33,794 nucleotides of DNA from an uncultured Eubacteriales bacterium (GTDB lineage Bacteria; Bacillota; Clostridia; Oscillospirales; CAG-272). The position numbers and the translations under genes were made by a program. This document shows, in pieces, positions 16,077 through 23,457 of this stretch; position 1 is the stretch's first letter, and each line of letters opens with the position of its first letter. The notes under the pieces are model-generated. The model did no database searches. It saw only the letters and a list, made by a program, of their open reading frames with translations, and was not told the origin of the DNA. The stretch lies in contig CATKFO010000075.1 of the NCBI GenBank assembly GCA_949747515.1, positions 1 through 33,794 of the forward strand, read 5' to 3'.

Positions 16077-17024
16077 TCAAATATCCATCGCCGCGATAAT
16101 TTCTTTCAGACAGTCAGCGCTGTGATGAAGAGCGGCTTCCTCTTTTTCAGTCAGCGGCAGAAGCAGTTTGTTTTTTACTCCCATGTTTCCTACGCTGCAC
16201 AGCACGCTGAGACATACGTCCTCGATGCCGTATTCTCCGTGCATCATAGTGGATACCGTGAGATTTGTGTCTACGCTGTTGAGCAGGCACTTGCATATAT
16301 GACATACCGATACGGAAACCGCGTAGAAGGTCGCGCCTTTACGAGCTATAACGCGCGCGCCGGACTTTCTAACATAGTCCTCGACCTCGGCGACGTCGAG
16401 CTCGGGATATATTTCTTTGCTGCTGGTAACGACGGAAGAAGGAAATTCAAGTATCGGAATATTTGAAAGATTGACGAGCGACCAAGGAATGAAGGAAGAA
16501 TCTCCATGCTCTCCGAGAACGTATGCATGCACGTTCTGCTGACTGATTTGGTAATACTCCGACAGGCGGCTGCGAAGTCTCGCAGTGTCGAGAATCGTTC
16601 CGGAGCCTATGATGTGGGATTCCGGAATACCGGAACGCTTGCAGAAAATATACGTCAGAACGTCGACGGGATTCGATACGATTATGTAGAACGCGTCGGG
16701 AGCGCTTTTGGTGATCTCGGGAATGATGCCTTTTATAATGTCGCCGTTAGTCTGGGTAAGCTCCAGTCTAGACTGCCCCGCTTTTCTCGCCACGCCCGAG
16801 GTAATGATAACTATGTCGGAGTTCTTCGCGTCCGCGTAGCTTCCCGCGTAAATAGAGCATGGAGGACAGAACGGCGTGCCCTGACGTATGTCGAGCGCTT
16901 CGCCCATCGCTTTGTTTCCGTTGATATCGATCATTACGATCTCGGAAGCGATACCGGCGTAGGTGAGCGTGTAAGCGATGGTAGAGCCGACGCTTCCCGT
17001 GCCGATGATGGTAATCTTATTCAT
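16077..17024 (-). CDS. mdh: LDH-like malate dehydrogenase
   Basis: 315 residues from ATG 17024, chosen over ATG 17045 because AAGGA lies 8 bases before it and the Rossmann motif IIGTGSVGS then follows directly. The fold is that of L-lactate/malate dehydrogenases: an acidic residue after the second beta strand (MIDING) indicates NAD, Asp146/Arg149 and His173 (GEHGDS) are the catalytic set. The specificity loop reads SGVARKAGQSR: Arg80 falls at the position called 102 in LDH numbering, where lactate dehydrogenases have Gln and malate dehydrogenases Arg. That and its place next to fumC indicate oxaloacetate reduction to malate with NADH. Automatic annotation may call it lactate dehydrogenase. 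Confidence 0.85.
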   Translation of the reverse strand: MNKITIIGTGSVGSTIAYTLTYAGIASEIVMIDINGNKAMGEALDIRQGTPFCPPCSIYAGSYADAKNSDIVIITSGVARKAGQSRLELTQTNGDIIKGIIPEITKSAPDAFYIIVSNPVDVLTYIFCKRSGIPESHIIGSGTILDTARLRSRLSEYYQISQQNVHAYVLGEHGDSSFIPWSLVNLSNIPILEFPSSVVTSSKEIYPELDVAEVEDYVRKSGARVIARKGATFYAVSVSVCHICKCLLNSVDTNLTVSTMMHGEYGIEDVCLSVLCSVGNMGVKNKLLLPLTEKEEAALHHSADCLKEIIAAMDI

Positions 17025-17097
17025 ATTTCGTTTCCTTCTTTCCACTGTATATTTTTATTTATTTTTTAATATTGTAATCTCAGGCTCCGCCGCAATT

Positions 17098-18552
17098 CTA
17101 CGCGTTGTTTTTCTTACCGATATTTAACGGTCTTACGGCGTCTCCGATAGTTTTTTCCATAGCTTCTCTGCCGTACTTGTCGACCTCGGCTTTGTTTTTC
17201 TCACCGTGAGTCAGGCAGCCGGCTCCGCCTATACATCCGCCTACGCACGCCATACCCTCTATGAAGTTAGCGTCGAGAACGTTTTTGCTCTTTTTCAGCA
17301 AAGCGGTTCTGCATTCCTCGATACCGTCGCACGCGCAAGCTTTCAAGGTGAACTTTTCATCGAGACCGTGTTCTTTAAGCCCCTGAGCCACGGCGTCGCT
17401 GAGGCCGCCGCTTCTCGCGAATATTCTGCCGAAGTACGACGCGTTGTCAAGAACGTCTTCCTCAAGAGAAGTTATATCAAGATCACGGCTGTCAAAGAGA
17501 GCCTGAAGTTCCTCGAACGTAAGCACGGCGTCCACGTAAGGCTTTACTGAATCAAGCTGCGCTTCCGCCTTTTTAGCCGTGCACGGTCCGATAAACACTA
17601 CCCTTGCGTCTCCGGCTGTTTCCTTAAGATATTTAGCTATAGTCGCCATTGGAGACAGGTTGTGAGATATGTGAGGTTCAAGCGCGGGAAAAGCGGACTT
17701 TATATACGATACGAACGCAGGGCAGCAAGAGCTGGTCAGAAATCCTTTTTCAGCAAGCTCCCTTGATTCCGCTTCGGCTACCATATCGGCTCCGAGCGCG
17801 GCCTCGACGACGGTGTGGAATCCGAGAGCCTTAAGTCCGCTGATCACCTGTCCCAGCTTTGCGTATACGAACTGGCTGGATATGGACGGAGCTACCACCG
17901 CGTACATCTTGTATTTGCGGTTTGCTTCGCTTTTCTGTATCATATCGATTACGTTAAGTATATACGATTTATCTGTAATCGCTCCGAAGGGGCATTGGTA
18001 CACGCACGCTCCGCACCCGATACATTTTTCTTCGTCTATAGCGGCCGCGTTTTCTTCGTTTATGGATATCGCCTTCACCTTGCATGCGTTCTGACACGGA
18101 CGCTTGCGGTTTACGATGGCCGTAAACGGACACACTTTCGCGCACGCGCCGCATTCCACGCACTTCGACTTATCTATATGAGCGACGTGGTTGTGATCGA
18201 AGGATATCGCTCCCCTTTTGCATACGCTTTCGCAACGGTGCGCGAGGCATCCGCGGCAGGAGTCAGTCACTTCGTATCCGGCGGCCGGACATTCGTCGCA
18301 GGCTATGTCTATAACTTCGATAACGCTCTTTGAATCCTTGTCGCCGCCCATAGCGATTTTTACCCGTTCGGACAAAATGGCTCGTTCTTTATATACGCAG
18401 CACCGCATAGTAGGCGATTTGCCGGGAACGATGGTTTTAGGAATGTCGAGCACGTTCTCCATAAGCGACCCGTTCCACGCCTGTCTCGCCACTTCGCGCA
18501 GCACCTTATATTTTAAATGCTGTACCGCGGTATCAAATTTTCTCATTTTCAT
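17098..18552 (-). CDS. Group B [FeFe] hydrogenase
   Basis: 484 residues. The C-terminal H-cluster domain has L1 TSSCCPAF (Cys276/277), L2 GPCTAKKAE (Cys324) and L3 FIEGMACVGGCIGG (Cys436 and Cys440). The L1 TSSCCPAF and L2 GPCTAKK forms fit group B rather than the TSCSPGW/MPC forms of group A. The N-terminal half has CDECPAAG, CRGCLAHRCESVC, CVECGACAKVCP, CQNACKVKAI and CIGCGACVYQCP, a multi-cluster electron entry. It would interconvert protons and H2 using reduced ferredoxin. It follows a small 2Fe-2S protein, a common arrangement for this group. The 134-base gap before it holds a GCGGC-GAC-GCCGC hairpin that could tune expression. Reduced ferredoxin from the Flx-Hdr module is the natural partner (inference). 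Confidence 0.9.
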   Translation of the reverse strand: MKMRKFDTAVQHLKYKVLREVARQAWNGSLMENVLDIPKTIVPGKSPTMRCCVYKERAILSERVKIAMGGDKDSKSVIEVIDIACDECPAAGYEVTDSCRGCLAHRCESVCKRGAISFDHNHVAHIDKSKCVECGACAKVCPFTAIVNRKRPCQNACKVKAISINEENAAAIDEEKCIGCGACVYQCPFGAITDKSYILNVIDMIQKSEANRKYKMYAVVAPSISSQFVYAKLGQVISGLKALGFHTVVEAALGADMVAEAESRELAEKGFLTSSCCPAFVSYIKSAFPALEPHISHNLSPMATIAKYLKETAGDARVVFIGPCTAKKAEAQLDSVKPYVDAVLTFEELQALFDSRDLDITSLEEDVLDNASYFGRIFARSGGLSDAVAQGLKEHGLDEKFTLKACACDGIEECRTALLKKSKNVLDANFIEGMACVGGCIGGAGCLTHGEKNKAEVDKYGREAMEKTIGDAVRPLNIGKKNNA

Positions 18553-18686
18553 ATGCAGACCTTCTCGTTATCATATGTTGGCTTTTTTAAAGAAGCTTGC
18601 GGCGTCGCCGCGATTATTCCGGTTTTTGAGTCGGACGACCTATTTCCGCTGAATTCGACATTATCGTTAAAAGAAACGAAGCAAAA

Positions 18687-18926
18687 TCAGACTTTAGCGG
18701 CGATCTCTTTTTCAAAGAAATCTCCTAAAGTGTCCGGAGTTACTGAGAATACCGCGCCGTCGATAGTTACGCACACGCCTTCGCCGCAATTTCCAGTACA
18801 GAATGAGCCGGCAAGCTCAACCTTTTCTTCAAGTCGTCTTTTCTGAAGCAGGCCTTGAAGCTCTTCAACTATTATTTTCGATCCTTTAAGGTGGCACGCC
18901 GATCCGATGCAAACTGTTACTTTCAT
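18687..18926 (-). CDS. Thioredoxin-like 2Fe-2S ferredoxin
   Basis: 79 residues with the four-cysteine pattern of the thioredoxin-like 2Fe-2S fold (NuoE/HydC C-terminal domain): CIGSAC near the N-terminus (Cys6, Cys11) and CTGNCGEG in the middle. VKVTIDG-like VCVTIDGAVFS and a closing PDTL segment are also typical. It is 43 bases after rex and 134 bases before the group B hydrogenase and is probably an electron carrier for it. The ribosome binding site is weak (AAGG about 16 bases before the start), so low expression or coupling is possible. Confidence 0.85.
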   Translation of the reverse strand: MKVTVCIGSACHLKGSKIIVEELQGLLQKRRLEEKVELAGSFCTGNCGEGVCVTIDGAVFSVTPDTLGDFFEKEIAAKV

Positions 18927-18969
18927 TTCTTAAAAATCCATACCTTTATAATATTTTTATTTTTGATTC

Positions 18970-19617
18970 TTATTCCGCGCGAACGTGAGAACTCAAGTGC
19001 GCGAGAGAGAGAGCTAAATTTTCCTGTCTTACTATAATATTTTCGGGAACCTCAAGAGAGACGGGAACGAAGTTCCATATGGCTGTTATGCCTCCCTCTA
19101 TCATTTGATCGCATACCGACTGAGCCTGATCCTTCGGCACGGCTATAATTCCTATATGTATATTTTGTTTTCTGACATAAGGGGCGAGTTCTTCTGAAGA
19201 ATATACCGTTTTTCCGGATATCTGCAAATTTTGTTTTGCAGGGTCGTTGTCGAACGCGGCCGCGATTTCAAGTCCATATGCGGAAAAACCGTCGAAACCA
19301 AGCAGCGCCGCGCCAAGCTTTCCGGCTCCCGCAAGCGCGGCGCGGCTTCCGCTGGTCGTACACAGGGCCGCCTCGAGACTGTTTATAAGTTCCCTTCTGT
19401 TGAATCCGATTCGCGGTCTTCCCGGAGCGCTTATCGCCGACAGATCTTTTCTAACCTGTACTTCTCCAAGACAGAGGTCTTTCGCGATCGAAGCGGCGGA
19501 TATATTTTCGCACGGTCCCTGTTCTTCTGGAAGAGACCTCAGATAATTCAGATAATCCGGAAGGCGGCCGAGAGTTGCCCTGGACACAGGAGCCTGTTTT
19601 TTGGCGTCCATATTCAT
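18970..19617 (-). CDS. rex: Redox-sensing repressor Rex
   Basis: 215 residues. An N-terminal winged-helix domain (about 10-85) with LGRLPDYLNYL, a VQVRKDLSAIS recognition region and GFNRRELI is followed by a Rossmann domain with GAGKLGAALL and IAAAFDNDPAK. Rex binds NADH and NAD, leaving DNA when NADH is high, and so releases fermentation and hydrogenase genes. It is the first gene of the 14-kb operon that consumes NADH, so regulation of the operon and itself is expected. A TTGTGAA half-site overlaps the -35 box upstream. GGAG lies 11 bases before ATG 19617; a second ATG two codons later is an alternative start. Confidence 0.92.
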   Translation of the reverse strand: MNMDAKKQAPVSRATLGRLPDYLNYLRSLPEEQGPCENISAASIAKDLCLGEVQVRKDLSAISAPGRPRIGFNRRELINSLEAALCTTSGSRAALAGAGKLGAALLGFDGFSAYGLEIAAAFDNDPAKQNLQISGKTVYSSEELAPYVRKQNIHIGIIAVPKDQAQSVCDQMIEGGITAIWNFVPVSLEVPENIIVRQENLALSLAHLSSHVRAE

Positions 19618-19673
19618 ATATTAAATCAATCTCCTTTCCGTGAACTATACCTTTCCATATTATCGCACTATAT

Positions 19674-19701
19674 ATTATATCATAAAATTTTATTTTGTGA
19701 A
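19674..19701 (-). promoter_or_regulatory. Promoter of the rex-redox operon with Rex-like half-site
   Basis: On the minus strand TTCACA (19696-19701) and TATAAT (19674-19679) are separated by 16 bases. The -35 box is embedded in TTGTGAA (19695-19701, plus strand), one perfect half of the Rex consensus TTGTGAA-N4-TTCACAA; the other half is poor. Autoregulation by Rex is plausible but the operator is not proven. No better promoter was found inside the operon. Confidence 0.6.
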
Positions 19702-19890
19702 TTATTAAATTATATATCGGTATTATAACTATCGATATATCCTTTATAAATGCAAGATTTTTACTTTAAAGATATTATTTTTTTATATTGGCTCAATTTG
19801 TTTTCAAATATTTTAAAGCTTGAAAATTGATTTGTTTTTGGTTTTTTACTGTGTTTTTGCGTGGAATTAAGCCGTCCGTTTGAAAATTAT

Positions 19891-19929
19891 AATAAAAGCC
19901 CCGTAAAGATTTAAAGCAAAACTTACGGG
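19891..19929 (-). terminator. Terminator of the Mn catalase gene
   Basis: CCCGTAA (19900-19906) pairs with TTACGGG (19923-19929); on the minus strand the stem is followed by GCTTTTATT. It lies 20 bases past the catalase stop codon. Confidence 0.75.
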
Positions 19930-19948
19930 ACTATATTGGTTTTAAAGA

Positions 19949-20623
19949 TTAATTTTTGAAAGACGGCGCGGAAGTATCGTCGCCCGCAAATGCGTTGGGA
20001 CCGGGATCTGAAAGAGAAAAATACATTTTTGCGGCTTTAGTTGTTCCAAAATCTCTATTTGATCCGCTGTTCTGCACCTTATTGAACGCGTCTCTGAACA
20101 TTTGATTATGAGCTTCCTCTCGGTTTAAAAGAAAATCAATGGTTTCTCTTACTCTTTTGTCGTCTATCTGACGATAGAGGTATTCGTAAACTACCTTCGC
20201 GCGTTGTTCCGAAGCAATGTTGCTTAACAGATCCGCGCACAGGTCTCCGGTAACCGTTACGTAGTCCGCTGTCCATGAATACCCTGACGCGTTGATTAGT
20301 CCCGGATTCAGGCCGAGAATAACATGAGACTGTATTTCGCCCGCCTTAACCTGAGCCGCGTCCACGTCGTGTCCGTTTAAAAGGTTTATAGTCTGCGCCA
20401 CCATTTCCATATGACCTAATTCCTCGGCCGCTATATCCAAAAACAGATCCTTTATCTCTGGATCTTTTATGCGAAAGCTTTGCGACATATACTGCATAGC
20501 GGCCTTTAATTCGCCGTTGCCGCCTCCAAGCTGCTCTTGAAGAAGCGCAGCGTACTGCGGATTACTCTTCTCGACTCCTACCGGATGAAACAACATTTTT
20601 TCATGCTTAAACATATTTTTCAC
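19949..20623 (-). CDS. Manganese catalase family protein
   Basis: 224 residues of the dimanganese catalase/CotJC family, which breaks down hydrogen peroxide in a ferritin-like four-helix bundle. Metal ligands are present in order: Glu38 (GNGELKAA), Glu68 and His71 (AAEELGHMEM), Glu139 (ASEQRAK) and His172 (NREEAHNQ). The C-terminal 30 residues are a loose tail. In spore formers CotJC is a spore coat protein, so either oxidative defence or spore coat is possible; no cotJA or cotJB neighbour is present, which favours a stand-alone enzyme. A strong GGAGGTG lies just before the start. The gene has its own terminator and is separate from the downstream rex operon, although a peroxide scavenger beside oxygen-sensitive enzymes makes sense. 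Confidence 0.92.
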   Translation of the reverse strand: MKNMFKHEKMLFHPVGVEKSNPQYAALLQEQLGGGNGELKAAMQYMSQSFRIKDPEIKDLFLDIAAEELGHMEMVAQTINLLNGHDVDAAQVKAGEIQSHVILGLNPGLINASGYSWTADYVTVTGDLCADLLSNIASEQRAKVVYEYLYRQIDDKRVRETIDFLLNREEAHNQMFRDAFNKVQNSGSNRDFGTTKAAKMYFSLSDPGPNAFAGDDTSAPSFKN

Positions 20624-20821
20624 CTCCGCTTAAAACATATTCTTATTGTTGCCAATAATAAAATCGTTATGCATTCTATATAACAAGCGCTGAACACAGT
20701 AATTCTGAGAATATTTTTATTTTATCTGAAATTTACCAAGCCTTAACCTATCGCGGCCGCCCTAGTTGATTTCTGATAAATCAAACATTTGTATACAGTC
20801 CATGAACTTTTGAAATAGGGG

Positions 20822-20851
20822 TAGACAAAATCTAAAAAAACATATTATAAT
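20822..20851 (+). promoter_or_regulatory. Promoter of the restriction-modification cassette
   Basis: TAGACA (20822-20827) and TATAAT (20846-20851) are 18 bases apart and lie about 40 bases before the methyltransferase start. An inverted repeat TTGATTT-CTGAT-AAATCAA (20766-20784) is found 37 bases upstream and could be an operator. Confidence 0.65.
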
Positions 20852-20891
20852 ATTCTATATAAAAATCTAAGGAAGAAGGAACTCGGCTTAA

Positions 20892-21926
20892 GTGAGTAGA
20901 ACTAAAAAAATTCGCACGGAAAAAGAAATATCTAAGAAAGCGTCGTTCGCTTCTTCAAGAGTAACTCCTGACGACGCGACTGCCGAGGCCGTCGAGAAGT
21001 ATCCTTCTCCTATAAGATATATTGATTTATTCTGCGGAATCGGAGGCTTCAGATACGCGGCTAAGGCTGCGTTTGATAATCTTGGAATAAAAGGAAAATG
21101 CGTCTTCAGCAGCGATATCGACAAATTTGCTCAGGACAGCTACGAGGCCAATTTTGGAGAAAGGCCCGCCGGAGACATTACTAAGATAAAAGAAAATGAA
21201 ATACCTGATTTCGATTTGCTGTTCGGAGGCTTTCCCTGTCAGGCGTTTTCAATCTGCGGGTTGCAGAAGGGCTTTGCCGACTCTACCCGTGGCACGCTTT
21301 TTTTTGATATTGCAAGAATAATTAAAGAGAAGCAGCCCCGCGCGTTTGTGCTTGAAAACGTTAAAAACCTTGCTAGTCACGATAATGGAAACACGTTAAA
21401 AACAATCGTCGGAGCGCTTGAAGACGAGCTCGGATATCACGTCGACTACATGCTGCTAAACGCTCTTGATTTTGGGCTGCCGCAGAAACGGGAAAGAATT
21501 ATAATTATCGGCTCAAAAAAGAAGTTTGATATGGACTGGTCTTTTAAGATTGAAAAAAAGAAAACTTTGAGCGACGTTCTTGATAAAAAAGTAGACAAAA
21601 AATATTATGCGTCCGACGAGATAGTAAAAAAAAGAAAAGCGATGCACACCGCGACAGAATATCCTTCCATATGGCATGAAAATAAATCGGGAAATATTTC
21701 GTCTTATCCGTATAGCTGCGCGTTAAGGGCTGGAGCAAGCTACAACTATCTTTTAGTGAACGGCGAAAGACGGCTGACGCCAAGAGAAATGCTCCGTATT
21801 CAAGGATTTCCGAACGACTTTAAAATAGTAGTATCAGACTCGCAGATAAGAAAGCAGGCTGGAAACGCGGTTCCTGTGGATATGGTGGCGAAGGTAATCG
21901 AAAAATTTTTACCTCTCGCTTTCTGA
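20892..21926 (+). CDS. DNA (cytosine-5) methyltransferase
   Basis: 344 residues from a GTG start with AGAAGGA 11 bases upstream; no nearby ATG keeps motif I. The m5C methyltransferase motifs are in the standard order: I (YIDLFCGIGGFR, about 43-54) for SAM binding, IV (GGFPCQAFS, catalytic Cys116), VI (ENVKNL, about 155), VIII (QKRERIIIIG) and X (QAGNAVPVDMV). The target-recognition stretch between VIII and X is short. About 40 charged residues precede motif I, more than in most relatives. It protects host DNA from the partner nuclease encoded next. The recognition sequence cannot be read from the sequence. Confidence 0.95.
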   Translation: MSRTKKIRTEKEISKKASFASSRVTPDDATAEAVEKYPSPIRYIDLFCGIGGFRYAAKAAFDNLGIKGKCVFSSDIDKFAQDSYEANFGERPAGDITKIKENEIPDFDLLFGGFPCQAFSICGLQKGFADSTRGTLFFDIARIIKEKQPRAFVLENVKNLASHDNGNTLKTIVGALEDELGYHVDYMLLNALDFGLPQKRERIIIIGSKKKFDMDWSFKIEKKKTLSDVLDKKVDKKYYASDEIVKKRKAMHTATEYPSIWHENKSGNISSYPYSCALRAGASYNYLLVNGERRLTPREMLRIQGFPNDFKIVVSDSQIRKQAGNAVPVDMVAKVIEKFLPLAF

Positions 21927-22027
21927 GGCGTTTTAGTTACGATATAAGTCGGCGATATGCCGACGGAAGAGAACGTTTTCTACATAATACGACTATTAAG
22001 GGATAAATCGTACGTGGAGGTCAATAT

Positions 22028-22780
22028 ATGAGAGAACCGAGGTTAAGAACCGTTAATAAGGCCGTCGCGCCTTATGATTTAAATAAGTTTCCTAAAAATT
22101 TTGTCGGTAAACTGGCGAAAGAAATAACGTATATGTCGGCTACCAAGTCGACTATGTCGCTGGAAGGAAGAGAGTGGGAACAGATTTTTGCCAACTGCAT
22201 CGGCGCGGAATGGAAGCCTTCGAACGTAGGGCTGGACGACGTAGTATTAGACAATTGCTGCTGGGGCGCTAAAACCGTATTTGGTGCTAAGAACATTGAT
22301 CGTCAGAAAACAGTAAGGCTTATTTCGGGACGAAACTCACCCACGTATAGTTATGGAATTGATAAATTAACAAGCGAGGACCCGAATGAAATAGGAAAAA
22401 TGGTGCTCGACATATGGAACGAGCGGGTATCTGCCGTAAGAAAAATTTATAAGTTTGTTCGAACCGTCGTTTTAGTAAAGTCAAAAGATTATAGCGAATA
22501 TCTGGTTTTTGAATTCGATACGGTGAGATATGATCCGGAGCTATATCGCTTTGATTGGAACTCTAGAATGAACTTGGAAGGATATGAAAAAGGGACGGGA
22601 AAGCATAAATTTACTTGGCAGCCAAGCGGAAGCCAATTTACAATTATTGAAAAAGTTCCTGAAAAGAGACTGCACGTTTCTATAAAAGCTCCAGAAAAGG
22701 TGGATAAGGAGACGATCTTAAGAGCAGTCAATTTTAACGACGACTGGTATAAAGTTGTATCGGATCATATGGAGGCATAA
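22028..22780 (+). CDS. Putative type II restriction endonuclease
   Basis: 250 residues, not recognised with certainty. It is placed 101 bases after the methyltransferase and 11 bases before vsr, the normal site of a cognate endonuclease. A segment at about 60-82 reads GLDDVVLDN and CCWGAKTV, with Asp70/Asp71 and Lys82 placed like the acidic residue and lysine of a PD-(D/E)xK nuclease core, although the middle acidic residue is replaced by Ala. GGAGG lies 7 bases before ATG 22028. The gap before it contains a hairpin GTCGGC-GATAT-GCCGAC (21948-21964) that could set enzyme levels relative to the methyltransferase. Function is inferred mainly from context. Confidence 0.7.
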   Translation: MREPRLRTVNKAVAPYDLNKFPKNFVGKLAKEITYMSATKSTMSLEGREWEQIFANCIGAEWKPSNVGLDDVVLDNCCWGAKTVFGAKNIDRQKTVRLISGRNSPTYSYGIDKLTSEDPNEIGKMVLDIWNERVSAVRKIYKFVRTVVLVKSKDYSEYLVFEFDTVRYDPELYRFDWNSRMNLEGYEKGTGKHKFTWQPSGSQFTIIEKVPEKRLHVSIKAPEKVDKETILRAVNFNDDWYKVVSDHMEA

Positions 22781-22791
22781 AAGCGAGCGCC

Positions 22792-23205
22792 ATGGCGGAC
22801 GTATTTGACGATAAAAAACGCTCGGATATAATGAGCAAGGTTAAATCCAAAAACAATAAATCAACGGAATTAAAACTTATAAGTATATTTAATGAATATG
22901 GAATCACGGGATGGCGCAGAAATTATAAAGTTAAAGGACATCCTGATTTTGTTTTCGTCTCTAAAAAGATCGCGGTCTTTGTAGACGGATGTTTTTGGCA
23001 TGGACACGACTGTAGAAATACGCGTCCTTCTGACAACGCCGACTACTGGACGAAAAAACGCGAGCGTAATATTAAGCACGACAAAGAAATAACCGCTCTC
23101 TTTGAACGGAGAGGATGGACTGTAATACGCATCTGGGAATGCGAGTTCAAGAAAAAGAATAGAGAAGATCTTATAAAAAAACTTAAGCCGTGCATAATTC
23201 AATAA
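22792..23205 (+). CDS. vsr: Very short patch repair endonuclease Vsr
   Basis: 137 residues, typical of Vsr, which nicks DNA next to T:G mismatches left by deamination of 5-methylcytosine. The landmarks RSDIMSKVKSK, HPDFVF (catalytic Asp52), and VFVDGCFWHGHDC with the zinc and active-site histidines and cysteines are intact. It is the last gene of the cassette, 11 bases after the putative endonuclease, and its presence supports the methyltransferase being of m5C type. The ribosome binding site is weak (GAGCG), so its translation may depend on the preceding gene. A terminator follows. Confidence 0.95.
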   Translation: MADVFDDKKRSDIMSKVKSKNNKSTELKLISIFNEYGITGWRRNYKVKGHPDFVFVSKKIAVFVDGCFWHGHDCRNTRPSDNADYWTKKRERNIKHDKEITALFERRGWTVIRIWECEFKKKNREDLIKKLKPCIIQ

Positions 23206-23216
23206 AATAGCGACGC

Positions 23217-23258
23217 CGGAAAATATTTAGGAGGGCTCCTTTATATTTTCCGTTTTTT
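23217..23258 (+). terminator. Terminator of the restriction-modification cassette
   Basis: CGGAAAATAT (23217-23226) pairs with ATATTTTCCG (23243-23252), with GGAG/CTCC pairing inside the loop, then TTTTTT (23253-23258). It starts 11 bases after the vsr stop. Confidence 0.9.
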
Positions 23259-23327
23259 ATTTATGCTTCAATGAAATGATTGCGCGGATAAAAATAACGT
23301 TAACAACTTATTTCGCCGCCTCTTATT

Positions 23328-23339
23328 ACTGACGTCAGT
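23328..23339. promoter_or_regulatory. Perfect palindrome ACTGACGTCAGT, possible operator
   Basis: A 12-bp perfect palindrome lies about 60 bases upstream of the -35 box of the HTH-PurM gene. Two more symmetric elements lie nearby: TAACGTTA (23295-23302) and TCAACT-GGA-AGTTGA (23352-23366). Such a cluster suits binding of the XRE-type regulator encoded next, but this is inference. Confidence 0.35.
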
Positions 23340-23396
23340 CTTCATTTATATTCAACTGGAAGTTGAGCCGCCGTATTAAATTCAAATATTCGGTTA

Positions 23397-23426
23397 TTGT
23401 AATGCGGCAAATACACGGTCTATAAT
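23397..23426 (+). promoter_or_regulatory. Promoter of the HTH-PurM gene
   Basis: TTGTAA (23397-23402) and TATAAT (23421-23426) are separated by 18 bases; the ATG follows 31 bases later. The -10 box is perfect and the -35 box matches at 4 of 6 positions. Confidence 0.55.
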
Positions 23427-23457
23427 TGAGATATCATATGGAAACGGAGTATGCAAA

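Larger units (their letters stand above)
19618..19948. other. Intergenic region between rex and Mn catalase
   Basis: AT-rich stretch of about 330 bases. It holds the rex promoter (19674-19701) and the terminator of the catalase gene (19891-19929). The middle, 19740-19890, is rich in A and T runs with no feature recognised. Confidence 0.6.

Noticed and set aside
16077..17024. Lactate dehydrogenase
   Set aside because: Overall similarity is shared, but the Arg at the substrate-specificity position and the operon context favour malate dehydrogenase.
5492..18552. Many plus-strand open frames opposite the redox operon
   Set aside because: They lie fully inside well-recognised minus-strand genes, lack ribosome binding sites and encode no known motif; they are shadow frames.
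19695..19712. A full Rex operator upstream of rex
   Set aside because: Only one half (TTGTGAA) is good; the partner half matches the consensus at few positions, so it is kept as a half-site only.
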